Source of the DNA: Tipula vernalis
Taxonomy: Eukaryota; Arthropoda; Insecta; Diptera; Tipulidae
Direction of reading: 5' to 3'
NCBI GenBank assembly: GCA_958295665.1
Contig: OY282558.1
Span: forward strand, 460,510,995 to 460,574,994
Length of the DNA: 64,000 nt
This document shows, piece by piece, positions 60,212 to 64,000 of the stretch (its first letter is position 1; each line of letters opens with the position of its first letter). The notes beneath the pieces were generated by a model. That model had not been told where the DNA came from, made no database searches, and saw only the letters and a list, made by a program, of their open reading frames with translations. Position numbers and translations under genes: made by a program.

Positions 60212-60715
60212 GCCGTTTGTGTTTTATTTAAAAAGTTTTCCTACTTTTTGTTCACAGTGTTACATTCAAAAATTCAGGTTTTAGAATTTTTAGGATTTCG
60301 CGTTGATAAATTTTAAGATTCGGAATTTTTAGAACATTACATCTAAATTTCTAAAGTTGCTAATTTTAAAAATTAAAAATATTAATTTATTTAGAATTAT
60401 GTAATCCCAAGAATGCATCCCAAAAATTTCATAAGTTTCCGGTCACAGAAGTAATAAAACTTCGCATCTAAATTTTTAAGATTAGTAACATCAGAAATTT
60501 ATTTGGTAATCTAATCTATTATTATTTGGATGTCTGTCGATGTATGTATAATACATGCTACCATTAATCTACAGAAAAAAAGTAGTTTTATGCATCACGC
60601 AAACTATGTGTTAATAATGCCGAAATTTAAATCAAAAATTTCAGGTTTCAGATTTATAGAACACCGCTTCGTAATTTTAAAAATTGTAAATCTAATAATT
60701 TTAGAATTACATAGC

Positions 60716-61118
60716 TAAAGCGCTTTACCCACTGAAAAACAAAAAGAAAAATTAGGTTTAGTTTTTTCGATATAATTCCAAAATTATTGCTTTCTATTCA
60801 TTAAAATCTTCTGGTTCTTGACCAAATGTACCATACAATACTATTTTCAATTTTAAAAATTCAAAAACAGATTTAATTAGTCGAGAAAATGAAAATTTAA
60901 TTTTTTCGTCCGAAAAAAATTATTTGGAACCCAAAAAATTAAATTTTCATTTTCTCAGACAATTAAAAAGGTTTTTGAATTTTTTAAATTGAAAATAGTA
61001 TTGTATATTCGGTCAAGAACCAGAAGATTTTAACGAAAACAAAGCAATAATTTTAGAGTTTAATCGAAAAAGCTAAATCTGATTTTTCTTTTCGTTTTTC
61101 ATTGGGTAAAACGCTTTA
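60716..61118. mobile_element. 403-bp palindromic element inserted in the satellite
   Basis: Arms of about 190 bp, left from 60716 and right ending at 61118, are reverse complements at high identity. The tips are taaagcgctttaccca and its near complement, and shared interior blocks include aaaatcttctggttcttgac and gaaaatgaaaatttaatttt. TA is found at both tips, fitting a Tc1/mariner-type TA target duplication. No coding sequence, so a non-autonomous foldback/MITE. Confidence 0.8.
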
Positions 61119-61641
61119 AAATGCCAAAATTTCAATACACATTTTCAGGTTTCAAAATTTCTAGAACTTTACCTCTAAATTTCTAAGTTCCGTAATTTTA
61201 AAAATTAAAAACCAGAATTTCTTAGTAAGAATGCCGAAATTTTATTATTCATTTTCAGGCTTGAAAATGTGTAGAACTTCGCTTATAAATTTCTAAGGTT
61301 AAAAATTTTAAAAATTTAAATTTGAAGTTTTTAGAATTAGCTAAGGATGTCAAAATTTCAATATGTATAAACTTTCAGGTTCCAGAATTAATAGAACTTC
61401 AACTCAAAATTTTTAAGGTTCATTATTTTAAAAATTAAAAATTTTGTGGGAATGCCGAAAATTCATTCAAATCAGATTTTTTAGAACTTTTCGTCCAAAT
61501 TTCTGAAGTTCGCTATTTTAAAAATTAAAATTCGGAAAATTTATAGTAACATAGACAATAATGCCGAAATTTAAATCAAAAATGTCAGGTTTCAGAATTT
61601 TTACAACTTCGCCTCTAAATTTCTAAGACTCATAATTTTTA

Positions 61642-62201
61642 CTGATCACTGAGCAAAACTCCGTTTCATCGACATTTCATCGCGGACACCAATATCAAAA
61701 TATTCAAGTCTCCTATATCGCGCAAAATAAATCTGGACATCTACAAAGCGCGGATAAGACCCTCGTTATCACCTTTGGTTGCGAGTCTTGGACACTGACA
61801 GCCCAAAACATCCAGAAAATTACTGTAACTGAGCGTATCATCATCAAGATAATCAGAATAATTCTCGGTCCCACTAAAGAGGGAGCTACGTACAGAATGC
61901 GAATGAATCACGAGATATGATCTCGATAAAGTTGATGTCATCGGATTCATAAAATCAAGGCTAAGATGGCTTTGGCACGTGCTTCGTTGACAAAATCGGA
62001 CCACTGAACGGGCCCTGGAATTGGCACAAATGAAAGTAGAACTTCGTGGGACCTACTCGATGGACGAACGACGTTGAAAGGGACCTAAAGACACTCGGTC
62101 ACCGTGTCTGGCGCTCTCTTGCGGCGTATCGAACTATATGGGGGAACATCCTAGAGGCGGCCAAATCGCTCGATGGGATGTAGCGCCAGCAAAAGAAGAA
62201 G
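61642..62201 (+). mobile_element. RTE-type LINE 3' fragment inserted in the satellite
   Basis: Frame-shifted protein homology to the RT C-terminus of RTE/BovB-like LINEs: ISRKINLDIYKARIRPSL, then in other frames VASLGH (TYGCETW region), KTLIRPV-like and ERIIIKIIRIILGPTKEGAT, IKSRLRWLWHVL-like (RLRWLGHV block), and RTRWTNDVERDLKTLG, ending near the element terminus with EAAKSLDGM followed by a stop. The fragment is flanked by taattttta on both sides (61633-61641 and 62202-62210), a plausible 9-bp target-site duplication. It is 5' truncated. Confidence 0.75.
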
Positions 62202-62760
62202 TAATTTTTAAAATAGTAAAAGAGATTGGAAAGATTTAAGAAATCGTAGCTAAGAATACCGAAATTTATTACAAATTTTTTGAGAACATCGCCTCAATTC
62301 TTGATCGCATAAATTTCTAAGGTTAGTAGCTTTAAAAATTAAAAATCTGAATTTGTTTAGAATTACTTAGTAAGAATGGCGAAATTTCTTTCGACATTTT
62401 CAAACTTTAGAATTTTTAGAACTTCGACTCTAAATTTCTAAAGTTTGTTATTGTAAGAATTTAAATCTGGAGTTTTTAGAATCAGCAAAGAATGTCAAAA
62501 TATCATTACTTTCAGGCAATGCTAATTTGGTTATCTCATTAATTCCATATAAATACCGATTAATTATAGTCTTCTGCGTGAAATATGTGGTAATGTCGAA
62601 ATTGTATTCAAAACTTTCAGGCTACAGAATTTTTAAAACTTCACCTCTAAATTTCTAAGGTTCGACATTTTAAAAATTTAAATCTGGAGCTTTTAGAATT
62701 ATGTAGCAAAGAATGTCTAATTTCAGAAAATTTCAGGTCAATAGTTTTAAAATTGAATTT

Positions 62761-64000
62761 TCAGAATTGAGAATTCCTAATGCAAAAATACTATTTATTT
62801 TTTAAAAATTTTAATTTTTTAAAGATTATGCAATTAAATTTTTCAAACTTAATTTTCGTTTAGAAAATTCTGCACTTAAAATTATTCCTGCGTAATTTAC
62901 GATTTAAAAATGTTGAAACTGAATTTTGCAGTCTATAAATTTTAATTTCAAGATTTAAACAAAATTTTGAATATTTTTACTTTTATGACATAAAACTTTC
63001 TATTTGTTTTAATTAAATAATGTTTTCAACTGTTTCTGTCAAATTTTAATTTCTATTTCTCTTGGAATAACGAAATTTCCTTTCCATTTTTTAATTATTT
63101 CACTTATCAGGACTAGCATTCCTTAATAATAAAGACATTTTTGAGACAAGAAAATTAATACCCACATCAACCAAAACAAAGAATTTAAAGCTGAAAAATA
63201 AATCGATTAGCATGCAGACAACTTTGCGTGACAAAATTAAAGACGACTGACTATATTTAAATATCTTTTCATTTTGGATAAAATTGTTAACCATAACATC
63301 ATGTTTGAATCGAATGAACTCGAGTATTTTAATAAATAACTGAAGATTTCTCTTTAGCCTTTCAATAAATTTGAACAAATTATAGCTTTAGAAATAAAAT
63401 AAATACTTTTAAGTTACATGCACGTATAAGCGAGATTGCGATGTTGGCCCCACTGTTATTATTTTCTTTAATTTATTTAACTATTAAATTTAATAGCAAT
63501 TTAATAAACTTAATAACTTTTAGGGTGCAGCGACACGCGAAAATTTAGCCCCATATTTTCGAGCTTTTCGTGTCTATTAATCAAACCGGATTACTGGAGG
63601 TAAAAATGGGTAGGTATGCCCAACAATTACTTCAATCAAATTTACTATATTTAATATAATTTTTGTATTTCTAGTCGTTGATTGACTAAAAAACTTTTGA
63701 TTAAATTAATTTTCTTTTTTGTTCCATCCATTAAAATAACGAAAAATTTTCCATTAGATTTCGATTGTATTTTTATAATACATAATACATAGATAAGTAT
63801 AATTTATTCTCGAATTATCACGAAAATAAGATAAAACTACGACATACAACAAAAACGCTTACATGTATCCAAAATTTATTCGGCGCCAAGATCTGTATTG
63901 TTTCCCCGGACCAAAATTCCACGCGCAAAAAATTGTTTATATATACAAAATCGATATTTTGTTTTGTGTTTTTGTTAGAGGCTGCAAATTATTTGATTAA
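62761..64000. other. AT-rich non-coding sequence to the window edge
   Basis: No supported exon. 63524-63600 is bounded by ttttag and gtaaaa and is less AT-biased, but it is not convincing as coding sequence. Confidence 0.45.

Larger units (their letters stand above)
60265..62760. repeat. Diverged tandem satellite, about 110-120 bp period
   Basis: Units begin aatgccgaaattt (or variant), pass through ttcaggttt, agaatttttagaacttcgc, ctctaaatttctaaggtt and attttaaaaatt(t/a)aaa, and end ttagaattac.tagtaag. Unit starts are near 60617, 61120, 61230, 61347, 61451, 61560, 62254, 62374, 62492, 62594 and 62713, with one or two more degenerate units before 60500. At least eleven units are visible. The array is interrupted by a palindromic element (60716-61118) and an RTE tail (61642-62201). 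Confidence 0.8.

Noticed and set aside
60265..62760. CRISPR-like regularly spaced repeats
   Set aside because: Units are contiguous and diverged with no conserved short repeat separated by unique spacers, and the DNA is eukaryotic.
63524..63600. Possible internal exon between ttttag and gtaaaa
   Set aside because: With acceptor 63523 the frame fed by the phase-1 candidates hits a TAG. Only a second acceptor (63530) would keep it open, and the peptide is unrecognised. Too weak to list as an exon.

Overview
The window looks like AT-rich insect nuclear DNA, most likely dipteran. This is inferred from the one intact gene (an arthropod-type glutamine-dependent NAD+ synthetase with short GT-AG introns) and from the mix of dead mariner, BEL/Pao, Ty3/gypsy, Ty1/copia and LINE remnants. 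The species cannot be fixed from sequence alone. There are no bacterial genes, CRISPR arrays or operons.

Layout. 1-15.8 kb is a transposon graveyard: a LINE RNase H tail (2-577), a CR1/jockey-type RT remnant (830-1630), a BEL/Pao integrase scrap (about 1785-1870), a rearranged Ty3/gypsy copy (4179-6865), BEL/Pao-like gag remnants (7200-8820 and about 11227-11760), a PHD-finger LINE ORF1 (8966-9376), two terminal-inverted-repeat elements (11924-12225 and 12378-12713), a second, internally deleted gypsy copy (13244-15019) and a Ty1/copia RT scrap (15180-15740). 16.9-19.5 kb holds the one clear host gene, Nadsyn, on the minus strand. I resolve it into three coding exons giving a complete 763-residue protein. 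Just upstream, 20.4-22.2 kb holds a 5'-truncated LINE with intact RT palm and RNase H motifs, ending in four TTAGG/CCTAA units.

22.2-64 kb is AT-rich and almost free of coding sequence. It holds two mariner remnants of different subfamilies (44.7-45.6 and 59.6-60.2 kb), one LINE RT remnant (37.16-37.5 kb), an RTE tail (61.64-62.2 kb), two highly diverged minisatellite fields (32.9-35.0 and 60.27-62.76 kb), a tandem duplication split by a 393-bp inverted-repeat element (46.55-47.5 kb), and a 403-bp palindromic element. Three short plus-strand ATG segments (35823, 41590, 54044) each run into a consensus 5' splice site in the same codon phase. This fits alternative first exons of one long gene whose shared exons lie beyond the right edge, so the region may be a large 5' intron. 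That is inference.

I found no convincing new biological system. The most checkable oddities are a 27-bp tract shared by the gypsy and copia remnants, the same-phase putative first exons, the TTAGG tail of the LINE, and the nested repeat architecture at 60-62.8 kb.
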